A stretch of DNA of 58,933 nt from Leptolyngbyaceae cyanobacterium RM1_1_2 (GCA_012032345.1 JAAUQI010000031.1:1-58933); one strand, 5' to 3'; counted from the stretch's first letter, positions 8,171-20,321 are shown. Translations and numbers: made by a program. Notes: generated by a model from the letters alone, not told the origin.

Positions 8171-10846
8171 TCAGGTCTTTGCGGAGACAGGCTGAGGTGA
8201 GGATTCTAGCCCAGCGGCAACCTGAGGCTGCTTGGTTTCAAAAGTGAGCGTACCGTGGCTCAGCTCGATGCGAATAATTGAGCCTTCGGTGAACGCATTT
8301 TCAAGAATTTTTGTAGCAATTGGGTTTTCTAGCTCTCGCTGAATGGCTCGCTTGAGCGGACGCGCACCGTAGACCGGATCGTAGCCGACTTCGGCAATGT
8401 GATTTAGGGCAGCATTAGACAGCTCCAGCGTAATTTTTTGATCGGCTAGGAGACGATGCAGCCGCCGGATTTGGATATTGACAATCTGTCGCAGTTCACT
8501 GCGGCTGAGCGGGTGGAAGAGAATAGTATCGTCTACCCGGTTGAGAAACTCAGGTCGAAAATGCCCCTGTAGAGCGTTTGTCACCCGTCGCTGCATTTCA
8601 CTGTATTTAGAGTCGTCCCCCGCCACGTCTAGAATATGTTCGCTGCCGATGTTGCTGGTCATGACGATGATAGTATTGCGAAAATCTACCGTGCGCCCCT
8701 GGGAGTCGGTAATACGACCGTCATCTAGCACCTGCAGCAGAATATTAAACACGTCAGGATGCGCTTTTTCGACTTCGTCCAGCAGCACGACCGAATAGGG
8801 CTGGCGACGCACTGCTTCAGATAGCTGACCGCCTTCTTCATAGCCGACATACCCCGGAGGTGCCCCAACTAGCCGCGAGACAGCGTGCTTTTCCATATAC
8901 TCAGACATATCAATGCGGACAATGGCATCTTCGGCATCAAAGAGAAATTCGGCCAAAGCTCTGGCTAGCTCAGTTTTGCCGACCCCTGTTGGCCCCATAA
9001 ACAAGAAGGAACCAATGGGACGTCCAGGATCTTTCATCCCGGCCCGAGCGCGACGAATAGCGGCAGACACGGAGGCGATCGCTTCGTCTTGGCCAATGAC
9101 GCGCTGATGCAGATGATTTTCGAGCAGCAGCAGCTTCTGGCGCTCACTCTCCATCAGACGGTTAACCGGAATTCCCGTCCACTTAGCCACGATTTCGGCA
9201 ATGTCAGCCTCAGTCACCTGCTCCCTGAGCAAGGTTTCGCCCCGAGCCTGAATCTCAGTCAGCTTTGCTTCTTTAATTTCTCGATCGCGCTGAACCCCCT
9301 CTAGCTCACCATACTTAAGCTGAGCTGCTTTGTTGAGATCGTAGGCGCGTTCTGCCTGCTCAACCTGCAGGCGCAGCTGATCTTCTTTTTCTTTGAGCGT
9401 ATTGATAGCTTCGAGGGTTTGCTTTTCGGTTTGCCACTGAGAGTTGAGTTCCTGCTGCTTTTCTGACAGCTCGGCAATTTCCTGCTTGATGCGCTCTAAG
9501 CGCTCCTGAGCCGGGCGGTAAGCGACCCCGGCAGCCTGTCCTTCGCCTTCTAGAGAGAGCTTTTCCATCTCTAGCTGCATCAGGCGGCGATCGATGGTTT
9601 CTAGCTCAACAGGTTTGGAGGTAATCTCCATTTTGAGCTTGGCAGCAGCTTCGTCTACCAGATCGATGGCTTTGTCAGGCAAGAAGCGATCGCTGATATA
9701 GCGATCTGACAGCGTGGCGGCGGCCACCAAAGCCGAATCAGAAATCTGGACTCCGTGATGCACCTCGTAGCGCTCTTTGAGTCCCCTTAAGATTGAGATG
9801 CAGTCATCTACATTGGGCTGGCCCACATAAACCTGCTGGAAACGGCGCTCTAGGGCCGCGTCTTTCTCAATATTTTTGCGATACTCGTCTACCGTAGTGG
9901 CTCCAATACAGCGCAGTTCTCCCCGCGCCAGCATGGGTTTTAGCAGATTACCCGCATCCATCGTGCCCTGTCCGGCCCCAGTGCCAACCACGGTGTGCAG
10001 CTCGTCAATAAAGAGGACAATCTGACCGCCGGATTCTGTGACCTCGCGCAGCACCGATCGCAGCCGATCTTCAAACTCGCCGCGATATTTGGCTCCGGCA
10101 ATAAGGCCACCAATGTCTAAGGAAATCAGCTGACGGTTTTTTAGAGACTCGGGCACGTCGCCATTGATAATGCGCTGGGCCAGTCCTTCGGCGATCGCAG
10201 TCTTTCCTACTCCGGGTTCGCCAATCAGCACCGGGTTATTTTTAGTCCGGCGCGAAAGCACCTGAATGACCCGGCGAATTTCCTCATCTCGGCCAATCAC
10301 CGGATCGAGCTTGCCGTCTCTGGCCTGTTCTGTGAGATCCCGTCCGTACTTTTCTAGAGCCTCGTAGCGCGACTCGGGATTTTGGGTTGTCACTGTCTGG
10401 CTGCCTCGCACAGTCTTTATGGCCGTGGTGATCTCAGCCGTACCGACATTAAACCCTCGCAGCAACCGCCGCCCTAAGCGCTCGTCTTCTACGAAGCCCA
10501 ATAGCAAATGCTCAACCGAAATAAACTTATCTTTTAAGCTGTCTCTGGCTGAATCTGCCTTATCTAAAAGGCGATCGAGGCTCTGGCCCAGATAGAGATT
10601 GCTGTCTCCGGCTGCTCTGACTCTGGCCTGCCGCTGAGAAAAAACCGTCAGCTCTCGCAGCATGACTTCTGGGTTAATCTCAACCCGCTTCAGGATAGAG
10701 TGGGCCAACCCTTCTTGCTCAAGCAGCGCCACAATCACATGCTCGACCTCCAGGTATTGTTGCTTAAAGCGCCGCGCCACATTTTGAGCTTCAACAATGG
10801 CTTCCCATGCTTTGTCGGTAAACTTATCAGGATCGGTTGGCTGCAT
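8171..10846 (-). CDS. clpB: ClpB, ATP-dependent disaggregase
   Basis: 891 aa, full length. Order: double Clp N-domain (residues 1-150), NBD1 with Walker [12 protein letters not shown] (about 206) and Walker [13 protein letters not shown], the M-domain coiled coil (about 410-530), and NBD2 with [14 protein letters not shown] and the [13 protein letters not shown] Walker B. The middle domain distinguishes ClpB from ClpC/ClpA. It rescues aggregated proteins with DnaK. It starts with [17 protein letters not shown], the conserved N-terminus. Transcribed alone; no CIRCE element was noticed upstream. Confidence 0.97.
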   Translation of the reverse strand: MQPTDPDKFTDKAWEAIVEAQNVARRFKQQYLEVEHVIVALLEQEGLAHSILKRVEINPEVMLRELTVFSQRQARVRAAGDSNLYLGQSLDRLLDKADSARDSLKDKFISVEHLLLGFVEDERLGRRLLRGFNVGTAEITTAIKTVRGSQTVTTQNPESRYEALEKYGRDLTEQARDGKLDPVIGRDEEIRRVIQVLSRRTKNNPVLIGEPGVGKTAIAEGLAQRIINGDVPESLKNRQLISLDIGGLIAGAKYRGEFEDRLRSVLREVTESGGQIVLFIDELHTVVGTGAGQGTMDAGNLLKPMLARGELRCIGATTVDEYRKNIEKDAALERRFQQVYVGQPNVDDCISILRGLKERYEVHHGVQISDSALVAAATLSDRYISDRFLPDKAIDLVDEAAAKLKMEITSKPVELETIDRRLMQLEMEKLSLEGEGQAAGVAYRPAQERLERIKQEIAELSEKQQELNSQWQTEKQTLEAINTLKEKEDQLRLQVEQAERAYDLNKAAQLKYGELEGVQRDREIKEAKLTEIQARGETLLREQVTEADIAEIVAKWTGIPVNRLMESERQKLLLLENHLHQRVIGQDEAIASVSAAIRRARAGMKDPGRPIGSFLFMGPTGVGKTELARALAEFLFDAEDAIVRIDMSEYMEKHAVSRLVGAPPGYVGYEEGGQLSEAVRRQPYSVVLLDEVEKAHPDVFNILLQVLDDGRITDSQGRTVDFRNTIIVMTSNIGSEHILDVAGDDSKYSEMQRRVTNALQGHFRPEFLNRVDDTILFHPLSRSELRQIVNIQIRRLHRLLADQKITLELSNAALNHIAEVGYDPVYGARPLKRAIQRELENPIATKILENAFTEGSIIRIELSHGTLTFETKQPQVAAGLESSPQPVSAKT

Positions 10847-11016
10847 GGTCTGGGGATAGGGTTGACAAATGAAAGATAAACTACCGCGCTTAGGTTTTAC
10901 AAAACTTAAGGGTTTTTAAGGGGCCTTTAGTATATCAATTTGGCCCAGCCTCTTCCAAAAGAGGCGAGCGGTAAGCCAAAGGCTACTCTCTTTTAACGCT
11001 AACCGTTGAGAGCGGA

Positions 11017-11064
11017 TTTGAGAAGTCTCGGATGACGCGATCGCCCGGACTTCTCAAATTTTTT
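11017..11064 (+). terminator. Strong stem-loop with U-tract between gloA and clpB
   Basis: An 11-bp inverted repeat (TTTGAGAAGTC 11017-11027, GACTTCTCAAA 11048-11058) is followed by six T on the plus strand. The neighbours are both on the minus strand, so the T-tract orientation is opposite to them. It may still end gloA transcripts as a hairpin or stop antisense reading. A smaller hairpin (GCCTCTT/AAGAGGC, 10948-10965) lies nearby. Confidence 0.45.
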
Positions 11065-11085
11065 ACTTCTTAAGTGTTTTGCAAG

Positions 11086-11520
11086 CTAGCTCACTGCCTG
11101 AGAAGCGGCGGCTGACTTGCTACTGGCAGAACCGGGTGTGCCCTGCTGAATTAGCTCTACTTTATAGCCGTTGGGGTCTTCGACAAAGGCAATTACCGTA
11201 GAGCCGTGCTTCATCGGGCCGGGTTCACGCGCAACTTTGCCGCCCTTGTTGCGAATGGCCTCACAGGTGCCATAGATATCGTCTACGCCAATAGCAATGT
11301 GTCCGTAGGCGTCACCGAGTTCGTACTGGTCGTGTCCCCAGTTGTAGGTGAGTTCTAAGACGGCGTGGTCAGCTTCCTCGCCGTAGCCCACAAAGGCTAG
11401 CGTAAAATCGCCCCCTGGGTAGTCTTTTTGACGCAGCAGTTTCATCCCCAAAACGTCGCAGTAAAAGCGCAGAGAAGCCTCTAGGTCTTTTACGCGCAAC
11501 ATGGTGTGCAGTAGTCGCAT
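11086..11520 (-). CDS. gloA: Lactoylglutathione lyase (glyoxalase I)
   Basis: 144 aa, matching bacterial GloA. It converts the methylglyoxal-glutathione hemithioacetal to S-lactoylglutathione in the cytosol. Motifs in order: [18 protein letters not shown] with the first metal His, LELTYNWG with a Glu ligand, [10 protein letters not shown] with the second His, and GYKVELIQ with the second Glu. All four ligands are present, so the enzyme should be active. The C-terminal Ser/Ala-rich tail is short and variable. Transcribed away from eno. Confidence 0.95.
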   Translation of the reverse strand: MRLLHTMLRVKDLEASLRFYCDVLGMKLLRQKDYPGGDFTLAFVGYGEEADHAVLELTYNWGHDQYELGDAYGHIAIGVDDIYGTCEAIRNKGGKVAREPGPMKHGSTVIAFVEDPNGYKVELIQQGTPGSASSKSAAASQAVS

Positions 11521-11605
11521 AGTTATTCAACAATAATTGACGATTGGCTACTTCCTCCTATTTTGGGACAAAAGTCGCAAGACAGGCATAATTGCAGAGG
11601 AGTGA

Positions 11606-12949
<1,344 letters not shown>

Positions 12950-13062
12950 TACCTGAGATCTAATATCTGAAACCAGGTGACGGCTGCTTGCTGACGTTAC
13001 AGTGAGGAAACTCTGTTGGGACAAATGGACTCTAATAGAGAAGAGGCAGTGAGGCAGCGGTA

Positions 13063-13542
13063 ATGCCAGAGACAAAACAGAGAATTGGGCGATCGCTTTT
13101 GAGCATCTTGGCGATCGCCGCTCTAGAGCTTGCCGGGTCATCTGCCAGAGCCAGTGTGCCTATGGGTCAGCTCGTCCTCCCGCTCGACGCTCAGCTACGG
13201 GCCGATATTAATATTATTTTTCCAGGGAGAATAGAGGCTGAGCCAGTCCGCGAGGTAGTGGTCGAATTTGTGGCTCTAGGCAGTGACTGGGCGACAGTTT
13301 ACCTCAACGGCCAAAGGGTGATTCGGCACGGCAATTTCAATCGCCGGGAGCAGTTGGTTTTGCCAGAGGGTGCTTACTACCTGCAAATTTCTGGCATTAC
13401 CCGCTTTGACTCGTGGGCATCGGGCTATTTAGACGTGGGGCGATCGCGGACGAATGTACTGGTAGTGACGTTCTCTGAGGAGGGCGGCATCGAGGCGCTC
13501 AGCGATCCCCTTGCCTGGATTCCAGATCTGCCAGTGCGCTAG
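13063..13542 (+). CDS. Secreted hypothetical protein
   Basis: 159 aa. It has an N-terminal signal peptide (basic RIGRSLLSI, hydrophobic [10 protein letters not shown], cleavage probably after SSARA). The mature part is beta-rich ([30 protein letters not shown]) and ends [14 protein letters not shown] do not recognise a family. It is 5 nt upstream of bioF and may be co-transcribed, with no obvious functional link. Confidence 0.6.
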   Translation: MPETKQRIGRSLLSILAIAALELAGSSARASVPMGQLVLPLDAQLRADINIIFPGRIEAEPVREVVVEFVALGSDWATVYLNGQRVIRHGNFNRREQLVLPEGAYYLQISGITRFDSWASGYLDVGRSRTNVLVVTFSEEGGIEALSDPLAWIPDLPVR

Positions 13543-13547
13543 CCGAC

Positions 13548-14725
13548 ATGAAAAATCCCTATGGCTGGATCACCCGGTCGCTTGATACGCTGCATAGAGC
13601 GCATCGATATCGAGCCGTACAGTCCCTAGAGGGCACTGGCCCGGTGATTACTCTAAACGGTCAACTGCTGATTAACTTTGCTAGCAATGACTACCTAGGA
13701 CTGGCAGGCGATCTACGTTTGGCTGAGGCGGCGATCGCGGCCATAAAAACCTACGGCACCAGCAGCACCGGTTCTCGCCTGCTGAGTGGCCACCGACCGC
13801 TACACCGAGACCTAGAGCAGGCGATCGCCCAGCTCAAGCAAACTGAAGATGCCCTCGTGTTTAGCAGTGGCTATTTAGCCAACTTGGGCACGATTGCGGC
13901 CTTGGTCGGCTCAAAAGACCTGATTTTAGCCGATCAGTATAATCATTCCAGCTTGCGAAATGGGGCGGCTCTTAGCGGGGCAGCGATCGCAGAGTACCGT
14001 CACTGCGACCTGATCGATCTGCGACAAAATCTAGAAGCGCAGCGCGATCGCTACCGCCGCTGTCTGCTGCTTACCGACAGCGTCTTCAGCATGGATGGCG
14101 ACCTGTGCCCGCTGCCGGAGCTGTTAGACCTAGCTGCCGAGTACGACTGCATGGTGCTGGTGGATGAGGCCCACGCGACCGGGGTATTGGGTGCAACCGG
14201 GGCGGGCAGCGTCGAACACTGGGGCTGTACCAGCGATCGCTGATTCAAGTCGGCACGCTGAGTAAAGCTCTGGGCAGCTTAGGCGGCTATGTGGCAGGCA
14301 CGGCTGAGCTGATTGACTATTTGCGCAATCGAGCCGCCACCTGGATTTACACTACAGGACTGTCGCCTGCAGATACGGCAGCGGCTCTGGCGGCGATCGC
14401 CGTTATGCAAGCTGAACCCCAGCGCCGTCAGCGGCTGCAAGTTCTCAGTAATTCTCTGCGTGACTCTCTAGGTGACGCTTTGGGGCCGCAGCTAGCTACC
14501 TGCCAAAATGCAGACTTCAAACTGCTGCCCTCCAGCGCTGCTATTGTCTGCCTGCAGGTATCTGATGCGGCCACCGTCCTGCAACTGGGCCAGCAGCTTC
14601 GCCAAGCCAGAATTTTTGCCTCAGCGGTGCGCCCGCCCACAGTCCCGACCAGTCGGCTGCGCCTGACAGTGATGGCAACGCATACCCAGGCCCAGATTGA
14701 GCACCTCGTGACGGCGCTGAGCTAA
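13548..14725 (+). pseudogene. bioF: 8-amino-7-oxononanoate synthase, frameshifted
   Basis: PLP-dependent AON synthase of biotin synthesis (pimeloyl-ACP plus L-alanine). The first frame (13548-14243) carries [37 protein letters not shown] and [12 protein letters not shown]. The second resumes [20 protein letters not shown], containing the PLP lysine, and continues to 14725. The frames join if one base is restored at about 14230-14236, next to a GCGATCGC palindrome. Both halves are well conserved, so the break is recent or a sequencing indel. If real, the cell would need another bioF or external biotin. Total length (about 390 codons) is normal. Confidence 0.85.
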
Positions 14726-14787
14726 GCCAGCTTGAAGACTGAGAATTTTTTAAACTAGTGCATTGTCACGGCTAGAAATTAGGGTTG

Positions 14788-14821
14788 GTAGTCGGTGCTT
14801 TAGCGCTTCAGCGCTAACTAC
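14788..14821. repeat. Palindromic intergenic repeat
   Basis: TTAGCGC-TTCA-GCGCTAA (14800-14817) forms a near-perfect hairpin, with an outer GTAG/CTAC pairing. It lies between the convergent bioF and DUF1802 genes, so it may act as a bidirectional 3' end. Its look is that of dispersed cyanobacterial palindromic repeats, but no second copy was found in this window. Confidence 0.4.
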
Positions 14822-14860
14822 GAACTATGCATCACCCTAAAATTAAGTGTTGACGCTGCA

Positions 14861-15490
14861 CTAGGCCGACTGCTTGAGAGTTTCGACTGCCGATTGGGTT
14901 TCATCGTCAGAATTTGTCATCAAAGCCTGAAGGCGATGGCGCTGCTGATTAAAGTCTGATTCACTGAGAGCCGGATACGAGTGATCAACGGCGATCGCCG
15001 TTTGCAGTTCCAGCCAAGAGCGACAGCCGCTATAGCTGGAGTGATAAGGAATTTCGACAGCATTTGCCAGCCGATAGACCCGCAGCAGCAAAACATAGAG
15101 CGGCTGCTGCGGTTTCCACTTAAATCGCTCTGTAGCAAACGCTTCTTGCCAGATGTGAAAAGGCTGCAAGGCATCTAGGCTGCTGGGTTCGCTAACTTGA
15201 AAAATATCTGCGATTTCGGCCCAAGCGCGCAGGCTGATCGTTTCTGGATGCCAGCCAGAGGCCACAGGCTTCACGGTCTGGGCATATTTGGGCTTGAGCC
15301 AATCGGGCTGTTGATGCTCGTAGGTGGGGTACAAAATCACCCGCGAGTAAGGCACTGTGAACTGCCCTGCTGCTTCACGAATGCCCCCTTTGCGCAGCAG
15401 CAGCAGCGTGTCTCCTGCCGCTAGCGCCTCTACCGCCACAGACCATTCTTTCAGCGCAGATTTAAGGGCAGTCATACCAGAAAATTGCAT
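14861..15490 (-). CDS. DUF1802 family protein
   Basis: 209 aa. Conserved cyanobacterial family seen from ALKEWSVAVEAL, TLLLLRKGGIREAAGQF and ILYPTYEHQQPDWLKP near the N-terminus. Function unknown; no signal peptide or membrane segment, so probably cytosolic. It is convergent with bioF. The next gene upstream is a divergent histidine kinase with a shared 140-bp promoter region, but no functional link can be shown. Confidence 0.75.
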   Translation of the reverse strand: MQFSGMTALKSALKEWSVAVEALAAGDTLLLLRKGGIREAAGQFTVPYSRVILYPTYEHQQPDWLKPKYAQTVKPVASGWHPETISLRAWAEIADIFQVSEPSSLDALQPFHIWQEAFATERFKWKPQQPLYVLLLRVYRLANAVEIPYHSSYSGCRSWLELQTAIAVDHSYPALSESDFNQQRHRLQALMTNSDDETQSAVETLKQSA

Positions 15491-15631
15491 AAGTCTTGAA
15501 TTTTAAGTTTGCAGTAGGATTGAGAGCTGGTAAAGAAAAATGTAAATTACAACCGAGACAATCGGCTTTTACTGTTCTGATGCTCCCTAGACTGGTCATC
15601 ATAGAGCAACGGCGATCGCAACCTAGATTTA

Positions 15632-17032
15632 ATGGCGACAAACCGATTTTTGACTGATGGGGCACTGGTTCTGCAGCAGCTAGAGATTAGCAGTGCTGCT
15701 TTGAAGATTGACTCAGTCGTCTCAGACCTGCCGCTTTTTGAGCTACAGGTTGAGGCTGAGGGCGCAGGTTGGGAGCTGGCCCAGTGCTTTGAGCGCTATC
15801 CCAATTTGCCGGGAGCCATATTGCTAGAGCAAGGACAGCTCCTGGGTCTAATTTCGCGGCAGACGTTTTTAGAATATCTGCTGCGGCCCCAAGGGCTAGA
15901 GCTATTCTTACAGCAGCCTTTGCGCGTACTACACAGCTATGCGCGATCGCCTGCTCTAATGGTCTCGGCGCAGACCACAATCATTACGGCGGCTCAAAAG
16001 GCTTTGCGGCGATCGCCAGAGTGTCAGCACCATCCGCTGGTGGTGCAGTGCCAAAATGTCTACCGCCTGCTTAGCGCTGCCGATTTGAATGTGGCCTACT
16101 GGCAAATTCGGGGCATCGAAACCCAGGTGCGCTACGAACGGGCGCAGGCGCAGATGCTGCAAAGTCACAAAATGGCAGCTCTAGGGCGTTTGGTCGATGG
16201 CGTCGCCCATGAGCTTTCAGACCCTATTAGTTTCATCTGGGGCAACTTAGCACATTTAGAGGGCTATGGGCAGCAGCTCTTGGCCTTAGTTGCTGCCTAT
16301 GAAACTTGCTGTCCTCAGCCCCCAAGTCAGGTTAAGCAGCTTGCAGCCGCTGTCGATCTCAGCTATCTCCAAGCAGATTTGCCTAAAACGCTGGCTAGCA
16401 TTCGCAGCGGAGCTGCTCGGATCAAACGGCTAGGAGCTAGCTTACAAAATTTTTGTCACATTGATGAGGTTTATCCTAAGCCTGCTAGCCTGCATGATTT
16501 GCTTGATAGCGTGCTGCTCTTGCTGATGAGCCGGTTAGACACGTCTATTCATATCGTTCGCCAGTATGGCCGTTTGCCGCCGGTTTCCTGTTTTGCCGGA
16601 CAGCTGGCTCAGGTACTGATGAATATTTTGTCAAACGCGGTTGATACGCTGCTAGAGCAAACAATCCGCTGCACGTTGGCGGCTGAATTTAGCCAGCCAA
16701 TCTCGGCTCAGGCTGATTATTTACCAACGCTGACGCTAAGGACGTGGCTATGCTCTAGTCCAGTGCAGTGTTTGGAGGATGGCGATCGCCGCTGGGTTGT
16801 TTTGCAAATTAGTGACAATGGCCCTGGCTTAAGCCCTGAGATTGAGCAGCAGGTGCAACAGGGATTTGCCGAAGAAAAACGAATGATGAAAGAAACTAGT
16901 CTGGCCATCAGCTATCACATTATTACAGGTAGGCACGGGGGACAATTTTACGTGCGATCGCAGACCTTCACTCAGGAAAAACCGCCTGCGGATGTGGGCA
17001 GTCAGTTTGAAATTTGGCTACCGCTAGCTTAG
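15632..17032 (+). CDS. Sensor histidine kinase with divergent C-terminal boxes
   Basis: 466 aa, no membrane segment, so cytosolic. Residues 1-170 form an N-terminal sensory region with CBS-like character (GAILLEQGQLLGLISRQTF, VSAQTTIITAAQKAL). The H-box is HKMAALGRLVDGVAHELSDP, with the phospho-accepting His in VAHEL. The N-box is QVLMNILSNAVDTL and the G1 box is QISDNGPGLSPEI. After it the usual F-box and GTGLGL are replaced by GFAEEKRMMKETSLAISYHI, so nucleotide-lid function may differ. No response regulator gene is adjacent, so it is an orphan kinase. Confidence 0.85.
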   Translation: MATNRFLTDGALVLQQLEISSAALKIDSVVSDLPLFELQVEAEGAGWELAQCFERYPNLPGAILLEQGQLLGLISRQTFLEYLLRPQGLELFLQQPLRVLHSYARSPALMVSAQTTIITAAQKALRRSPECQHHPLVVQCQNVYRLLSAADLNVAYWQIRGIETQVRYERAQAQMLQSHKMAALGRLVDGVAHELSDPISFIWGNLAHLEGYGQQLLALVAAYETCCPQPPSQVKQLAAAVDLSYLQADLPKTLASIRSGAARIKRLGASLQNFCHIDEVYPKPASLHDLLDSVLLLLMSRLDTSIHIVRQYGRLPPVSCFAGQLAQVLMNILSNAVDTLLEQTIRCTLAAEFSQPISAQADYLPTLTLRTWLCSSPVQCLEDGDRRWVVLQISDNGPGLSPEIEQQVQQGFAEEKRMMKETSLAISYHIITGRHGGQFYVRSQTFTQEKPPADVGSQFEIWLPLA

Positions 17033-17119
17033 ATAGGCGTTGTTAGTTTAGGATACGAACCAAATTCTGTAAGTGTTGAAAACTCGTCCAGACTTTTGCA
17101 GAATCATACTGCCGTTAAA

Positions 17120-18154
17120 CTATTTCAATTCTGATTGATTAAATACTTCAGAATCAGGCAGTAATAATTGAGTTCGAGCAGCAATCTTTTGAGCTAGCTC
17201 CTTAAAGTCCATATATACATTCCTCACAGCATAGGTGTGAGAGCCGATCGCGCCATCAGCGGGTTTGAGGTGAAAAATGGGCTTATGAGATTCTTGCGCC
17301 ATTGGCATTAAGCTTTGATAGTGTTTAAGCAGAGCTAAACGATTTGGATCGCTGGCTGGGGGTAAGACGCTCTGGTCTTTTTCTTGAATAACCTCAGTAT
17401 TGTAAATATCAGGAATTCTTTCAATCCATCGTTGAAATGCCTTCACCGGTCGATCGAATCGAACACCATGCTGGAGAATAATATAGCCAACAGGCTGCAT
17501 TTTTCCCGTAGGTAAAGCCAGGTCTGGGGCTGGATTTTTAGGAATACGCTCCTGCCACTCTTCCCGCCAGCGTCTTACGGTTGGACCAAGATTTTTGAGT
17601 CCCTGCAATGAGAAAAGATCTGGCGAGAGTGGAACAACAACGTAGTCCGAAGCAATCAAAGCTGCCCGATTAATGGCTCCTAAGTTAGGCCCTAAATCGA
17701 CTAAGACAACATCGGCACAATTAGCAGAGGCAGCCTGATTCAATATTCGCCAGAAAGCTGAGATTACTCTGAAGGCTCGTTCTTTACGATCAAGGCAGTC
17801 TGACCATTGAGAAGATAATTCGTCTTCAAATCCAGAAAGCTGTAAATCCCCAATTAAAAGATTTAATCCATCTTCTATTTTTTCAAGGTTCGGCGTTGCA
17901 ATATCTCCTATGCCACTTAGGAGGGGTTTAACACACTGGAAAATTGTATTGTAACTATTGGGATTATTGCTCTCCCAGATCTCCTCTAAACGATCTTCAT
18001 CTAAGAAAGCTGCGGTTAAATTAGCCTGGGGATCTAAATCCGCTGCTATTACTTGCAGCCCTAAGTCAAAGTACATCCAGGCTAAATGATAGACCAAAGA
18101 TGTTTTTCCAACGCCTCCTTTGTTGTTGAAGAAGGCAATAATTGGCGAGGTCAT
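17120..18154 (-). CDS. ParA/MinD-like P-loop ATPase
   Basis: 344 aa. Deviant Walker A NNKGGVGKTSLVYHLA (about residues 9-24), the ADLDPQANLTAAF switch and VLVDLGPNLGAINRAAL identify the ParA family. Long insertions between motifs (EDELSSQWSDCLDRKERA) set it apart from chromosome-partition ParA, and there is no parB next to it. It starts 4 nt inside the stop of the upstream AlbA_2 gene, so the pair forms one operon. The context suggests a two-component conflict or regulatory module. Chromosomal segregation is unlikely. Confidence 0.8.
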   Translation of the reverse strand: MTSPIIAFFNNKGGVGKTSLVYHLAWMYFDLGLQVIAADLDPQANLTAAFLDEDRLEEIWESNNPNSYNTIFQCVKPLLSGIGDIATPNLEKIEDGLNLLIGDLQLSGFEDELSSQWSDCLDRKERAFRVISAFWRILNQAASANCADVVLVDLGPNLGAINRAALIASDYVVVPLSPDLFSLQGLKNLGPTVRRWREEWQERIPKNPAPDLALPTGKMQPVGYIILQHGVRFDRPVKAFQRWIERIPDIYNTEVIQEKDQSVLPPASDPNRLALLKHYQSLMPMAQESHKPIFHLKPADGAIGSHTYAVRNVYMDFKELAQKIAARTQLLLPDSEVFNQSELK

Positions 18155-19341
18155 AATTGCTTCCTGATAATGACTGCTATATAGGAATCTTCGACAATAA
18201 ACTCTGGTGCGGGGTTTCCATTTTTTTCTAAAGCGCGCTTTGCTAGCGGCAAGCCATAGCCAAAGCGCTGGACATAGCCTAAGTCCTTCATTACTCCAGC
18301 TAGGTGAGGATTACGATAGTCCGTTGCCCCTTGTCCGAAGTTGTCTCGGTCAACCTGACCAAATAAACCCCCTGGATTTGAGATTTCAATGCGATCGCTA
18401 AACCAATAGACCTTCACCGGAGCGTTTGTTTGTTCATAGGAACGATGCATGACTGCGTTTCTAGCTAACTGTTGTAGGGCTGCGATTGGATAATCTGGCT
18501 GTTGAATTTCAAGAGGCTGACTAGCAATATCTGATGAAGTTGAAATATTGACTTGCAACAGTTCATCTAGAACCCGAAGAATGTCTAGCAGTGAACCACT
18601 GATCTCTTTTTGATCCTTAATCGGATCGCCTAATTGTTGACCGTCAATTCTTAGAAACTGAACATAGTGGCCAGGAATAAACTGTCTAGGGTTTTTGCCC
18701 ACAACCAGAATTCCTAAGACAGTAGGACACAGTTCTGGCTCGGGAGTGATAAACCGGACTGAGGCTAACTGCTGACTAAGCGATCGCTGGTTTTCTTCTA
18801 GCACTTCTGGTGCCAGAGTGAAGGGTAGATAAGATTGCTGAAAGAATTCAATATTGAGATCGTCTAGATTTGTAGAAGAAAGGGGTTGTAGATCAAAGGG
18901 TAAATCTCTAAATCGACGTTTTTCATTTAACCGACGCTCTTCCTCAGGTGTAGCGGTTGCACGTCTAGGGCCAACTCGAATATGCGTGCGTCCGTCAAAT
19001 CTGACTGGGGGAGCCTCCGATGGCTGTACGATAATGACTGCTAATTCACAACCATTTAAAGTACGTTTATTCACTTGTAGTACTGGAAACGGCAGAATTT
19101 TTCCTTCAGAGCGAATATTGGCAAGGCTGAGCAGCAGCTCATCTGTTATCGGTAAACTAGCGCAGGTACCGTTGTCATTGACTCCGACAAAAAGAACTCC
19201 AGGCTTTTTATGGTTTGGTAAATCATTTGCGAAAGCACAAATTGCCTGTCGTATTTTTTTCCCATCTGAAATTGACGCTTTACGCTCAACTCGGTCAGAC
19301 TCAAGATCGTCTAGAAGTACTGCTAGTTCTTGATCCTCCAT
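18151..19341 (-). CDS. AlbA_2 (Schlafen-like) domain protein with C-terminal GHKL ATPase domain
   Basis: 396 aa. N-terminal AlbA_2 domain (residues about 10-140): ESDRVERKASISDGKKIRQ, GVLFVGVNDNG and PPVRFDGRTHIRVGPRRA. C-terminal HATPase_c_4-like region: LARNAVMHRSYEQ, VYWFSDRIEISNPGG, NPHLAGVMKDLGYVQRFGYG. The architecture matches COG2865-type putative regulators or helicase-associated proteins, often found in defence neighbourhoods. It overlaps the ParA-like ATPase by 4 nt (ATGA). The ligand and target are unknown. Confidence 0.8.
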   Translation of the reverse strand: MEDQELAVLLDDLESDRVERKASISDGKKIRQAICAFANDLPNHKKPGVLFVGVNDNGTCASLPITDELLLSLANIRSEGKILPFPVLQVNKRTLNGCELAVIIVQPSEAPPVRFDGRTHIRVGPRRATATPEEERRLNEKRRFRDLPFDLQPLSSTNLDDLNIEFFQQSYLPFTLAPEVLEENQRSLSQQLASVRFITPEPELCPTVLGILVVGKNPRQFIPGHYVQFLRIDGQQLGDPIKDQKEISGSLLDILRVLDELLQVNISTSSDIASQPLEIQQPDYPIAALQQLARNAVMHRSYEQTNAPVKVYWFSDRIEISNPGGLFGQVDRDNFGQGATDYRNPHLAGVMKDLGYVQRFGYGLPLAKRALEKNGNPAPEFIVEDSYIAVIIRKQL

Positions 19342-19685
19342 ACGCTAATTCCCACAATTTTTGTCAATCAGCCATAATTATTAAGCTTACACTGGCCTGT
19401 TTGAGTAGAGAGCTTGTTGCCTCTGCAGATGCAAAAATTGAGCCTCTGGTCAATAGAGTGATGAGCGTTCGTAAGATAGACTTTTTGGGGAATGAGTATA
19501 AATAACTCGACTACAAACCTGACTACGGCGCTAGTCGGCTCAAACCCGTATAGAAGTTGAGGGGTACCTGAACAAAACTGACCTCTGAAGCCAAACAAAA
19601 TTTAACTCCTGAGTTTTCTGTATCGACGCAGACATAAGGGGACGGTCATGGTGGATTTATCACACCCTTTCGATGCTCCACTTTT
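19342..19685. other. Intergenic region, no gene recognised
   Basis: 344 bp between the AlbA_2 gene and a secreted protein gene. Short open frames here show no protein-like composition, and no strong hairpin was seen. It should contain the divergent promoters of both flanking genes; no convincing -35/-10 pair was picked. Confidence 0.5.
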
Positions 19686-20321
19686 ATGATTACCCTGAAT
19701 GCATCTGCCTGGTTAGCCCCTACGCTCGTCTTAGTACTCACACACACAGCCGTAGCGCAGATCGAAGTTTTGCCTACCCTCTTGACTGAACCTGCAGCTC
19801 TAGCCGCAGTTGTCACTGACTACGAGGCTATCGTTGTCAGAGTGCCAGAGGAAATTGAACTTGACCTCAGCGCCATAAAGGGCGCTGCAGTGCCCTTTAT
19901 GCTCTATTTAGCTGAGCCTATTCTTTACCGAACGGGCGGCGTTGCGATCGCTGCAGACTGCCCCATTGAAGCTCGACTCGTCCCTGCTGATGCTGGTATA
20001 CAAATTGTGACTGAGGCAATTTTGGTAAATGGTCAGCTCATCCCGTTGCAGGCCACCAGCGCCACGGTGCCGCCTAGCCGGATTGAAACCCCTGCGGCTG
20101 CACCTCCCCCCAGGTCTAACCTGCAACTGGTTTCTCTAGGGTCTAGCGTGGGCAGTCTTTTAGGCGGCAGTGAAAGGGATGCAACGGAAGGGGCGATGGT
20201 AGGGCAGGTGGCAGAAGTTTTGCTAAATTTGATCGAGCCGTCACGAAACAATGACCGCGCTATCGTAACGCTGACACCCGGCAGACAATATATCTTACGG
20301 CTGACGCCTTCTAGTCTGTAG
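19686..20321 (+). CDS. Secreted hypothetical protein
   Basis: 211 aa with an N-terminal signal peptide (SAWLAPTLVLVLTHTAVAQ, cleavage likely after VAQ). The middle is beta-rich with paired Cys absent. A Pro/Ala linker (PPSRIETPAAAPPPRS) precedes a Gly-rich segment (SLGSSVGSLLGG) and a C-terminal VTLTPGRQYILRLTPSSL. I do not recognise the family. The Gly-rich segment faintly recalls VirB10-type C-terminal regions, but no secretion genes are nearby. Confidence 0.55.
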   Translation: MITLNASAWLAPTLVLVLTHTAVAQIEVLPTLLTEPAALAAVVTDYEAIVVRVPEEIELDLSAIKGAAVPFMLYLAEPILYRTGGVAIAADCPIEARLVPADAGIQIVTEAILVNGQLIPLQATSATVPPSRIETPAAAPPPRSNLQLVSLGSSVGSLLGGSERDATEGAMVGQVAEVLLNLIEPSRNNDRAIVTLTPGRQYILRLTPSSL

